DNA of 64,000 nt from Acidobacteriaceae bacterium (lineage in GTDB: Bacteria; Acidobacteriota; Terriglobia; Terriglobales; Acidobacteriaceae), in NCBI GenBank assembly GCA_035944135.1, contig DASZBM010000010.1, positions 744,001 to 808,000 of the forward strand, given 5' to 3'. The notes beneath the pieces were generated by a model. It ran no database searches. It saw nothing but the letters and a program-made list of their open reading frames with translations, and was not told the DNA's origin. Shown piece by piece: positions 18,501 to 26,346 of this stretch. How positions within the stretch are numbered: position 1 is the stretch's first letter; each line of letters opens with the position of its first letter. Made by a program: the position numbers and the translations under genes.

Positions 18501-19496
18501 ATGCCGAATCCACTCCCGATCGCCATTTACTACGAGCAGCCCCACTGGTTCAAACCGCTCTTCGCCGAGCTCGACCGCCGCGGCACGCCATACATCAAGC
18601 TCTTCGCGCCCGAGCACTCCTGGTCACCCGCCGACCACCCCGAAGAAAAGTACTCGCTCGTCTTCAATCGCATGTCGCCCTCGGCCTGGAACCGCTCCAA
18701 CGGCGACCAGATCTTCTACACACTCGGCTTCCTCGAGCACCTCAAATCCCGCGGCGTCAAAGTCATTAACGGCTTCAAGGCCTTCCAGTCCGAGCTCTCC
18801 AAAGCCGGCCAGCTCGTTCTCGCCGATTCACTCGGCCTCCCCTACCCGAAGGCCCTCGTCATCCACCGCCCCGAACAAGCCCTCGCCGCCACCGAAGGCC
18901 TGCGCTGGCCGATAGTAGTCAAGCCGAACATCGGCGGCTCTGGCGCCGGCGTCAAGCGTTTCGACGGCGCCTCGCAGCTTCGTCACGCCCTCTCCGAGCC
19001 CGCCGGTTCTCCCGACGCTCTCCAGTTCGGTCTCGATTCCACCGCGCTTGTCCAGGAGTTCATCCCCGCGCAGGACGCCCACATCGTTCGCGTCGAAGTC
19101 CTCAACGGCAAATACCTCTACGCCATCAAGGTCCACATCACCGGAGAGACCTTCGATCTCTGCCCCGCCGACATCTGCCGGACAACAACGGGGACAGATT
19201 TGAATCGTGCAGCTTGCGCGATAGACGCTCCCAAAACCGGCATCACCGTCGAGGCCTTCACCCCGCCCGCAGAGGTCATTCGCGACGTCGAGCTCCTTAT
19301 GCAGCATTCGGGCATCGACATTGGCGGCGTCGAGTACATCACCGACAGCCGTGACGGCCAGCGCTATTACTACGACATCAACGCGCTCTCCAATTTCGTC
19401 GCCGACGGCCCCCGCGTCATCGGCTTCGATCCCTTCGCCAAACTCGTCGACTGGCTCGAAGCTGAAGCAGGCATCACCTCAGGAGTTCCCGCCTAG
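18501..19496 (+). CDS. ATP-grasp (RimK-like) ligase
   Basis: 331 residues. An N-terminal Rossmann-like part is followed by an ATP-grasp core: WPIVVKPNIGGSGAG is the glycine-rich loop, LVQEFIPAQDAHIVRVEVL holds the hinge and ribose-binding strands, and GVEYITDSRDG with YYYDINALSNF carries the metal-binding acid/Asn pair. Such enzymes join a carboxylate to an amine or thiol with ATP, forming an acyl phosphate. The carboxylate and amine substrates cannot be told from the sequence. It follows the TreS-like gene after 208 bases containing the parS-like site, so it probably has its own promoter. Confidence 0.82.
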   Translation: MPNPLPIAIYYEQPHWFKPLFAELDRRGTPYIKLFAPEHSWSPADHPEEKYSLVFNRMSPSAWNRSNGDQIFYTLGFLEHLKSRGVKVINGFKAFQSELSKAGQLVLADSLGLPYPKALVIHRPEQALAATEGLRWPIVVKPNIGGSGAGVKRFDGASQLRHALSEPAGSPDALQFGLDSTALVQEFIPAQDAHIVRVEVLNGKYLYAIKVHITGETFDLCPADICRTTTGTDLNRAACAIDAPKTGITVEAFTPPAEVIRDVELLMQHSGIDIGGVEYITDSRDGQRYYYDINALSNFVADGPRVIGFDPFAKLVDWLEAEAGITSGVPA

Positions 19497-19582
19497 CCAC
19501 GGAGTGACGGCCAGCCATCCGCGCCGCAGCACGATCCCCGTTCCGAGCGGGTTCATGCGCCGCGTAGCCGGGGGGCGGCTCT

Positions 19583-19738
19583 CTAGCTGGGAATGTCGGT
19601 CCTGACCGGCGCTGGCCATTGCGCGGGATTCTGCGCGGATTCGTAGCCGTTTTTGAATCCAGTCCGGAAGGCGAAATAATAAGCGATTGCGATCAGCAAG
19701 CCCGCAATAATCCCTGCAACAAAACCCAAAGTGAACAT
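19583..19738 (-). CDS. Small single-pass membrane protein (51 residues)
   Basis: Read on the minus strand from ATG 19738 to TAG 19583. The sequence opens with MFTLGFVAGIIAGLLIAIAY, a convincing transmembrane helix, followed by a short charged cytoplasmic or periplasmic tail ending in PVRTDIPS. A GGGGAG ribosome-binding site lies directly upstream. No homologue is recognised. It fills most of the otherwise gene-free stretch 19497-20037. Confidence 0.6.
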   Translation of the reverse strand: MFTLGFVAGIIAGLLIAIAYYFAFRTGFKNGYESAQNPAQWPAPVRTDIPS

Positions 19739-20037
19739 TTACTCCCCATGGCTTTCGAACTCAGCGTGAACGCATCTCCGTCCCGCAGGCTACAGTTTCT
19801 GCAGCAAAACTGCTAAGTCGTATCGAGACTTTCTGGGGACGCCACGTAAATATATCGGTTGTGGGGCCTCGGATCAAGGTGAAAAATTTGCAAAATCAGG
19901 TGAATTTTCATTTCACGCAAGACTTCTAGGCTGCCCCTACTTTCGTTCCAGCTCTTCGGGCTGAAGTCATAAGGTGGTATTCCCGGCGAAAGTCACAATT
20001 TGGACGGCTGACACGGATTCGCGGATACTAAGCCCAA
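19739..20037. other. Intergenic region, no gene seen
   Basis: Between the small minus-strand membrane protein and the monooxygenase. The segment 19840-19930 is AT-rich (AAATATATCGG, AAAAATTTGCAAAATCAG, GAATTTTCATTTCAC) and probably carries the divergent promoters, but no clear -35/-10 pair could be fixed. Confidence 0.35.
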
Positions 20038-21096
20038 ATGCGCTACGGCTTCTGGCTCCCCGTTTTCGGCGGTTGGCTCCGCAACATCGACGACGAACAA
20101 ATGCCCGCCACCTGGGACTACGTGCGCGACCTCTGCGCGCGCGCTGAGGCTCTGGGCTACGACCTCACCCTCATCGCCGAGCTCAACCTGAATGACATCA
20201 AGGGCGTCGAAGCCGACTCGCTCGACGCGATGACCACCACCGCCGCGCTCGCCGCCGTCACCCGCAAGCTGGAGCTGATGGTCGCAGTCCGGCCAACGTT
20301 CCACAATCCCGCGCTGCTCGCCAAGCAGGCCGCCAACATCGATCGCATCAGCGGCGGCCGTCTCACCCTGAATGTCGTCAGCTCCTGGTGGCGCGACGAA
20401 GCCACCAAGTACGGCATCCCCTTTGACGAGCACGACGATCGCTACGCGCGCACCTCAGAGTGGCTGGATGTCCTCTCCGGTTGCTGGGCCGAACAGGGAA
20501 CTACATTTTCCGGCCGCTTCTACGATGTTAAGGACAACATCCTCGCGCCGAAGCCCATGCCGCGCCGCACCTACTCGCGCGCCCCCGAGGGTCTCACTCG
20601 CCCGACACTTTACGCGGGCGGAGAATCCGAAACAGCCAAGAACCTCATCGCCGCCAAGTGCGACGCTTACCTCATGCACGGCGACGACCCCAACACCATT
20701 GCCGCGAAAGTCGCCGACATGAAGCAACGCCGCGCACAGCATCCGCAGCTTCCGCCGCTCATCTTCGGCGTCACGGGCTACTGCATCGTCCGCGACTCCG
20801 AGGCTGAAGCCAACAGGGAAGTGGAGCGCATCACCTCGCAGCCCGATCCCGCGCAATCCCCCGCGGGTTTCGCCAACTTTCAGCAGTGGATCACGGGATC
20901 GCAACTCGAAAAGAAGCTTTCGCTGCGCGACTACTCCGTCTCCAACCGTGGCCTCTACTCCGGCCTCATCGGAACGCCCGAGCACGTTCGGCAGCGTCTC
21001 GCGGACTTCGAAGGCGCTGGGTGCTCGCTCGTACTCCTGCAAAGCTCTCCGCAGCACGACGAAATGGCCCGCTTCGCTCGCCAGGTCATGGACTGA
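20038..21096 (+). CDS. LLM-class flavin-dependent monooxygenase (SsuD/SfnG-like)
   Basis: 352-residue TIM-barrel flavin monooxygenase. MRYGFWLPVFGGWLRN, the ERISGGRL-type core (here NIDRISGGRLTLNVVSSWW) and PFDEHDDRYARTSEWLDVL are typical of FMNH2-dependent alkanesulfonate or dimethylsulfone monooxygenases. It would use reduced FMN delivered by a separate reductase to cleave a C-S bond and free sulfite. No transporter or reductase gene is adjacent, which makes the exact substrate uncertain. The start is ATG 20038; it lacks an obvious strong ribosome-binding site. Confidence 0.88.
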   Translation: MRYGFWLPVFGGWLRNIDDEQMPATWDYVRDLCARAEALGYDLTLIAELNLNDIKGVEADSLDAMTTTAALAAVTRKLELMVAVRPTFHNPALLAKQAANIDRISGGRLTLNVVSSWWRDEATKYGIPFDEHDDRYARTSEWLDVLSGCWAEQGTTFSGRFYDVKDNILAPKPMPRRTYSRAPEGLTRPTLYAGGESETAKNLIAAKCDAYLMHGDDPNTIAAKVADMKQRRAQHPQLPPLIFGVTGYCIVRDSEAEANREVERITSQPDPAQSPAGFANFQQWITGSQLEKKLSLRDYSVSNRGLYSGLIGTPEHVRQRLADFEGAGCSLVLLQSSPQHDEMARFARQVMD

Positions 21097-21178
21097 AATC
21101 TCTCGCCACTTCTCCCCTGGAGAATTTTGAGACTACTCATCGACTGAATTTCGCCGTCTTCTGATAGCCTTCGGCGCA

Positions 21179-22363
21179 ATGGCCTCGCAGAGCAGACCGT
21201 GGTACCTGCGTCGCATCTCGCGCTGGGCGCACTTCAGCGCCATGCCACTCAGCCGGCTATGGATGGTGCTCCTAGCGGCCGCTCTTCTATTTTCCATTTT
21301 TGGTTTCTATATCGACCTGATCAATCACGGCGTATTGCCCTACAGCGTCACTATCGTTGTCGCTGCGATGAGCGGCCTGAACGCGGTCCTCTGGATCCTG
21401 ACCGTTGCGCGTCTGCCGGCTGTCTTTCTTGTGGCAATGGGCGTTCTTCAGTTCTTCATCGGAACCATCAGCACGAACGTCTCCAACTGGATGGTGCAAT
21501 CGTTCCATCTCCAACCTGTGCAGCCCGAGCAGGGAATTCACTTCGCTGCAACCTGCATCCTCGTCGCGACGATCACGTCCTACTTCTTCTTCACCATCTT
21601 TATCCGCACGGAAGGCAAGCGCTCGCTCATCCTCCAAAACGAGCTCGAACTGGCCCACAGCATCCAGCGAACCCTCGTCCCCACTCTGGAAATTCGCACG
21701 CCATGCTTCGAACTCTACGGAATCTCCCGGCCCAGTGAGAAGGTAGGCGGAGATCTCGTTGACGCGGTATCGCTAGCAAACGGTGATCTCATCGCGTTTC
21801 TCGCTGACATCACCGGGCACGGTCTGGCCGCCAGTATCCTCATGGGTCGTGTGAAGACCGCAGCCCGCACCGCACTTCTTGACGCCGGCGAGCGCGAGCC
21901 TCAGGAGACAATCCCGCTGTTACTGGACCGGCTCAACACAGTTCTGCCGCAAGTGAAAGAATCCCAGCTCTACGCCACCTTCACTGGCTTCCGCCTCTGC
22001 GCCAACGGCAGCGTCTTCTGCGCGCTTGCCGCCAGCCCTCCAGTGGTCCAATGGCATGCGTCCGCACAATCCATCTCGTATTGTCAGGAGCCGCAGTTTC
22101 CCGTCGGCCTTTTTCCCGCGTCTCAATTCGACGGCTTCTCTGTCGACGCTTCAACGGGCGATCTCTTTGTCGTCGCTACCGATGGAATCCTCGAGGTCGC
22201 TGACAGGAGCGGAGAAGAGTTTGGCCTGGAACGCCTCAATGAGGTGGTCGCGTCCGGAGCGCGCGATCCGCTACCGCAACTCGCCACCAGGATCCTTAGT
22301 GAGGCACGGAGCTTCGGCCGCCAACTCGATGACCAGACAATCCTGCTCGTACGCCGCCTCTGA
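21179..22363 (+). CDS. Membrane SpoIIE-type PP2C phosphatase
   Basis: 394 residues: four N-terminal transmembrane helices (about 25-45, 55-75, 80-100 and 120-142), a short linker with the helix ELELAHSIQRTLVP, then a PP2C/SpoIIE phosphatase domain from about residue 160. Metal-binding acidic residues are visible in VGGDLVDAV, FLADITGHGLAASILMG and VVATDGILEV. Such RsbU-like enzymes dephosphorylate anti-anti-sigma factors in partner-switching stress control. No STAS or anti-sigma gene is next to it. A terminator separates it from the convergent PEP-CTERM gene. Confidence 0.88.
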   Translation: MASQSRPWYLRRISRWAHFSAMPLSRLWMVLLAAALLFSIFGFYIDLINHGVLPYSVTIVVAAMSGLNAVLWILTVARLPAVFLVAMGVLQFFIGTISTNVSNWMVQSFHLQPVQPEQGIHFAATCILVATITSYFFFTIFIRTEGKRSLILQNELELAHSIQRTLVPTLEIRTPCFELYGISRPSEKVGGDLVDAVSLANGDLIAFLADITGHGLAASILMGRVKTAARTALLDAGEREPQETIPLLLDRLNTVLPQVKESQLYATFTGFRLCANGSVFCALAASPPVVQWHASAQSISYCQEPQFPVGLFPASQFDGFSVDASTGDLFVVATDGILEVADRSGEEFGLERLNEVVASGARDPLPQLATRILSEARSFGRQLDDQTILLVRRL

Positions 22364-22374
22364 GCCGCAAGCAA

Positions 22375-22405
22375 AAACAAACCTCGCACATGGCGAGGTC
22401 TGTTT
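22375..22405. terminator. Bidirectional terminator between convergent genes
   Basis: Stem ACCTCGC / GCGAGGT (22381-22387 and 22393-22399), flanked by A-rich (AAAAACAA) and T-rich (TCTGTTTGG) tracts, lies between the phosphatase and the PEP-CTERM gene. Confidence 0.75.
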
Positions 22406-22423
22406 GGTCAAGCTGTCCCCTTG

Positions 22424-23059
22424 TTAGCTGCGGATAAAGCGACGACGCACCATCCCCGCCGCGCCCAGAATGCCCGTGCCCAGCAGCATCAGGCTGGAAG
22501 GTTCCGGCGTAGCGGCAACCGTAGCGGGAACTACGTGTACATCGCTCAGCAGTAAGGTTCCGTCCGCATCGCCCGGAGTGGTCGACAAAAATTCGAGCGT
22601 CTCCGAGGTCGCCCCCGCAATGAAGTCCTCGCTGACCGAGGAAAACATGTTGGGATTTCCAACCGACATCACAGGTGTAGGGCCGGAAAGTGTTGCTCCG
22701 CCCACCAAGACTGTCAGCGACGGCGTCGCATTGCAGCAGTTGTCGCCGGTCAGGTCGCGTGAGTTGTCCAGGAAGCTCAGCGTGTAGGTCTGACCTGGAG
22801 TCAGTCCGCCGAGCGTGGTCGTGAAGGAGCCATCTTGCTGGATAAACCCAACAGTAGTATCGCCGGCCGGAAGCGTGCCGTTGTTCCACTGGAGGTTAGT
22901 GTTGTAAGTCAGAGAGCCCGTTTCGGGCGTTCCTGTCCAACCCGGAACAACACCGTACCCTTCAGTCGCCGGACTGAAATTAGGATTCGTGACGTCGGCC
23001 TGTGCCGCCAGCCCTAAACCCGCAAACATAAGTACTGCCGCAAAGACCCGTAACCGCAT
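22424..23059 (-). CDS. PEP-CTERM sorting-domain secreted protein
   Basis: 211 residues. The N-terminal signal peptide starts MRLRVFAAVLMFAGLGLAAQ; a strong AAGGGGG site lies just before ATG 23059, so longer starts are rejected. The middle is a beta-rich DUF642-type or carbohydrate-binding-like domain (SFTTTLGGLTPGQTYTLSFL with the Cys pair NCCN). The C-terminus is a classical PEP-CTERM tripartite signal: TPEPSSLMLLGTG, a hydrophobic helix, and a basic tail (VRRRFIRS). Exosortase would cut it and anchor or export it with exopolysaccharide. No exosortase gene is in the window. Confidence 0.85.
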   Translation of the reverse strand: MRLRVFAAVLMFAGLGLAAQADVTNPNFSPATEGYGVVPGWTGTPETGSLTYNTNLQWNNGTLPAGDTTVGFIQQDGSFTTTLGGLTPGQTYTLSFLDNSRDLTGDNCCNATPSLTVLVGGATLSGPTPVMSVGNPNMFSSVSEDFIAGATSETLEFLSTTPGDADGTLLLSDVHVVPATVAATPEPSSLMLLGTGILGAAGMVRRRFIRS

Positions 23060-23256
23060 GTGTCCCCCCTTGAGAAACCTTGCACGACTAATCCTGCACG
23101 ACTGTCCGTTTTGAGACAATCAAAATCGAGTTGGGTTGCCACACAACCGGAAGTAACAATGGTTTTCGTCTGCCGTTACCTTGGTGACCCAATGTTCAGT
23201 TACGAATAAGCGCTCGATTTTACTTCACAAGGTAACTGCCCTAACCTGAATTGCAT

Positions 23257-24756
23257 ATGTCGGGTTACTTTCGCTCGAGCCGCCGCCGTTTTCTCCGCAC
23301 CAGCGCCACAGCCTCAGCGCTCGCTCTGCCTGCAGTTCGGGCTTTCGCACAGGCCGGCGCACCCGCGACGGTGACCATTCACCCCGAACAGCCCGGTCCG
23401 ACACTCCCGCCAAACTACATCGGCCTCTCTTACGAGATCGAGCAGCTCTCCGATCCTTCCTTTTTCTCCGCGGCAAATACCGGCCTGATCGAGCAGTTCC
23501 GCGCGCTCTCCCCCAACGGCGTCCTCCGTCTCGGCGGCAATACATCGGACGTTGGCTGGTGGAAGCCCACGCCCGACAGCAAGCAGCCGCCGCTGCCACC
23601 GAATGTCGTGCTGCAAACTCCTGAGGGCGAGCGCTCGCCCATGGACCTCGCCTACGCCGTCACACCCGAGGCCGTCCGCAACCTCCGCAGTTTTCTCGAT
23701 GCCACCGGTTGGACCTGTCTTTATGGCATCAATCTCGGCTCGAGCACACCCGCACGCGCAGCCGACGAAGCCGAATTCGTCCACAAGGCCCTCGGCCCGA
23801 AGGTCGAGTACTTCCAGGTCGGCAACGAAGCCGACGGATTCGGCAGCCGCTTCCGTGACAAGAAAACCTGGGACGCCAACGCCTACTTCAACGATTGGCT
23901 CGCCTCGGCCAATGCCATCCGTGCTCGCGTTCCATCTGCACGCTTCGGTATGCCGGATGTCGCCAGCAAAGTATCGTGGTTCCCCACGATCGCCGATCGT
24001 CTTTCCGCGCTGAAAGACCGGCCTGACGTCGTCGCCCTCACGCATCACTATTACTTCACCGGCCCACCGTCGAACCCGAAGGCAAACATCAACGATCTCC
24101 TTCACCCTGACCCGCGCGTCGCTCGCGATGCAGCTATTGCACGCGCCGCCGCCCAGAAGCTTGGCACACACTATCGCATGACGGAAGGGAACAGCTGTTA
24201 TCGCGGCGGCAAGCCCGGTTTCTCTGACGTCTTCGCCGCAACGCTGTGGTCGGCTGACTACTGTCTCCTACTCGCCTCGCTCGGCTACTCCGGCGTGAAT
24301 CTGCATGGAGGCAGCGCCAGGCAGGTCGCCAACTCGCTCGGCGGCAGACTTCCTGGCGACGCCCTCATCTCGAATCCGAATGAGGTCCATCCGCGGCCCT
24401 TCTATACGCCTATTGCCGACATCAACGGCCAATACGTAGCCGAACCCACCTTCTACGGTCTCCGTTTCGCCAGCTACCTCGCCGGAGGCACAATGCTTCC
24501 GCTCAGCTTTTCGCCCGGCGCGGTGAACGCAACCGCCTACGCCGCGAAGCTCCCCACCGGCCAGACGGTGGTCGCGATAATTAACAAGGACGCCGACCAT
24601 CCGCTTCACATCGACCTTGCCGGCTACAGCGTCGGCCGCACTCTCACGGCGCAATCGCTCACATCGCGCACTGTAGAAGACCGCGAAGCCGCAGGCAATC
24701 GCGAAGCCTCAACCGTTCCTCCTGCAACCGCGATGCTTCTCTACAGCTCCCGCTGA
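23257..24756 (+). CDS. GH79 family glycoside hydrolase (probable beta-glucuronidase)
   Basis: 499 residues. The Tat-like signal SSRRRFLRTSATASALALPA is followed by a TIM barrel (YIGLSYEIEQLSDPSFFS, LRLGGNTSDVGWW). The acid/base is Glu191 in VGNEADGFG and the nucleophile Glu310 in MTEGNSCYRG, the arrangement of GH79 retaining glucuronidases known from Acidobacterium. The C-terminal beta domain follows (VAIINKDADHPLHIDLAG). The start is ATG 23257 (a TTG two codons upstream is rejected). The neighbouring GH8 xylanase suggests the substrate is 4-O-methylglucuronic acid on xylan oligomers. Confidence 0.85.
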   Translation: MSGYFRSSRRRFLRTSATASALALPAVRAFAQAGAPATVTIHPEQPGPTLPPNYIGLSYEIEQLSDPSFFSAANTGLIEQFRALSPNGVLRLGGNTSDVGWWKPTPDSKQPPLPPNVVLQTPEGERSPMDLAYAVTPEAVRNLRSFLDATGWTCLYGINLGSSTPARAADEAEFVHKALGPKVEYFQVGNEADGFGSRFRDKKTWDANAYFNDWLASANAIRARVPSARFGMPDVASKVSWFPTIADRLSALKDRPDVVALTHHYYFTGPPSNPKANINDLLHPDPRVARDAAIARAAAQKLGTHYRMTEGNSCYRGGKPGFSDVFAATLWSADYCLLLASLGYSGVNLHGGSARQVANSLGGRLPGDALISNPNEVHPRPFYTPIADINGQYVAEPTFYGLRFASYLAGGTMLPLSFSPGAVNATAYAAKLPTGQTVVAIINKDADHPLHIDLAGYSVGRTLTAQSLTSRTVEDREAAGNREASTVPPATAMLLYSSR

Positions 24757-24787
24757 TTCAGCCCGCGCGCAAACACAGGCGACGCTT

Positions 24788-26233
24788 TCATTTGCTCGCT
24801 TGCGCAGGTCCCCATATCCGAAACTCGCCCGAGCAATGCATCATGCTCATCAGGTACAACATGCCATCGTAGTAGCGCTGCTCACCGGACGGCATCGGCA
24901 TCGCCCACACGGCATCCACAAACGCATTGGCATCCTTGCCCTTGCTCGCCGCCAGACTCCCGACGGCAGCCGTCGCCACCATCCCTGGTGAGTGCCGCTC
25001 CGACATCGGCTTCCCATCCTGTGAATACCGGTCTACAAACCGGTCAATGCCCTGGCCAATCAAAAACCGCTGATAACGCTCGCTCAGCACCGGTTCTTCA
25101 GCGCTCTTTCTCCACCACGAGTAGTCCACCGACCAGTTACTCACGCTGCGCCACGAATCGTAGCTAAACTCAACCGGCTTGTGGTCCCATCCCATCGCCG
25201 GCGTCGCATCGAAGTTCGCGCGGTCCGGTGTTAGCGCAGTCTCGGGGCCTGTAACCTTCGCGAAGAATCCGCGGCTTACCTCTGCCGCGTGCGCCCAGAA
25301 GGCACGGTCCTCAACTGGACCCCACCGTGCCCACAACTCATAAAACGCGGGCAGATGATAACTGGGATCTGTGGTCTGATTCTGCACGTTGGGCACGAAC
25401 AGAATCATCGTGTGCTGTTCATTCACCATCGGCCCGATGGTCTCGGTCCACGGCCCGCGCGGTCTTGGAAACACCGGCGGCTTCGGTGCAGGCTCTCCCT
25501 TCGCGGCGGCGTCGGCCGCTGCCTGCGCTGCGGCCTTTTCGCGCGCGGTCTCGTTAGGGCTCGGCCATGGGTGATCGGGCATCACAAACGGCGGATCCTG
25601 CGGATGAATGCGGAATGGCCCTGTGCCGCTCAGCACCGGATGATGCCGCATCCCGCGCAGAATCCTGTCCGCCTCCGCCTGGTAGTCATAGATCCCCTTG
25701 CCATTGCCCCAGCGGTTCGCCGCGAAGTACAGCGACATCACAAAGTACTCTTCGCCATCCGGCGCCGGGCCCGTCGATCGCGGCGTTCCATCCGTGTTCA
25801 TGGACCACGCAAAATACCCTACGCTCGGATTCTTCGGGTCCGTGATCAGCATGTACGTGTGCGCCCAGTTCCATATCGCGTCGAACTCATGCTTCTTGTT
25901 CAGCTGCACGGCGATCATCATGCCGTAGCTCATGCCCTCGGTGCGCGCATCGTTGTTCGCCCAGTCGGTGATGTAGGCCAGCGGCCCGTTCTCATTCTTC
26001 CCACTCTCGAAGTACACCGACTGCGTCTGCGGATCGCCGTGAAAGAACTGCTGAAACGCCGCCTCGATCTTCGCGTGCGTCTCCGCCGTCGAGTGTCCGC
26101 GCTCCGCGAACAGATCACGATACTGTCCCGTCTTGTACGCTCCACCGCCATCGTCAAGCGACTGCGCAAAACCCACGCCCGACAGAACCGCCGCAACAAT
26201 TGCAACCCCGAAGCCTCGCGTAACCGTCTGCAT
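24788..26233 (-). CDS. GH8 family exo-oligoxylanase / endo-glycanase
   Basis: 481 residues with a signal peptide (GVAIVAAVLSGVGFAQ). The (alpha/alpha)6 barrel shows DARTEGMSYGMMIAV with the proton-donor Glu99 and TGPAPDGEEYF containing Asp159, both hallmarks of the GH8 reducing-end xylose-releasing exo-oligoxylanases. A Lys/Ala/Pro-rich insertion (AAAQAAADAAAKGEPAPKPP) lies in one loop near residue 250. The start is ATG 26233 with GAGAGGG in front; the longer frame to 26299 is unlikely. It converges with the GH79 gene (31-base gap). Xylo-oligosaccharide is the likely substrate. Confidence 0.88.
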   Translation of the reverse strand: MQTVTRGFGVAIVAAVLSGVGFAQSLDDGGGAYKTGQYRDLFAERGHSTAETHAKIEAAFQQFFHGDPQTQSVYFESGKNENGPLAYITDWANNDARTEGMSYGMMIAVQLNKKHEFDAIWNWAHTYMLITDPKNPSVGYFAWSMNTDGTPRSTGPAPDGEEYFVMSLYFAANRWGNGKGIYDYQAEADRILRGMRHHPVLSGTGPFRIHPQDPPFVMPDHPWPSPNETAREKAAAQAAADAAAKGEPAPKPPVFPRPRGPWTETIGPMVNEQHTMILFVPNVQNQTTDPSYHLPAFYELWARWGPVEDRAFWAHAAEVSRGFFAKVTGPETALTPDRANFDATPAMGWDHKPVEFSYDSWRSVSNWSVDYSWWRKSAEEPVLSERYQRFLIGQGIDRFVDRYSQDGKPMSERHSPGMVATAAVGSLAASKGKDANAFVDAVWAMPMPSGEQRYYDGMLYLMSMMHCSGEFRIWGPAQASK

Positions 26234-26300
26234 CTTTCGCCCTCTCTCGCGCACAGAACTCACCTTACACGCGCAGAATTTCTTGCGCCGAAAAATCAAA

Positions 26301-26324
26301 ATGGGCGCCCGAGTGGGCGCCCAT
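26301..26324 (-). terminator. Terminator of the first Oar-like receptor gene
   Basis: Perfect 10-bp stem ATGGGCGCCC / GGGCGCCCAT with a 4-base loop. Read on the minus strand it is followed by TTTGATTTTT, so it ends transcription of the receptor gene, upstream of the GH8 start. Confidence 0.85.
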
Positions 26325-26346
26325 TCCGGTTTTCTCTCTCAGCTTT

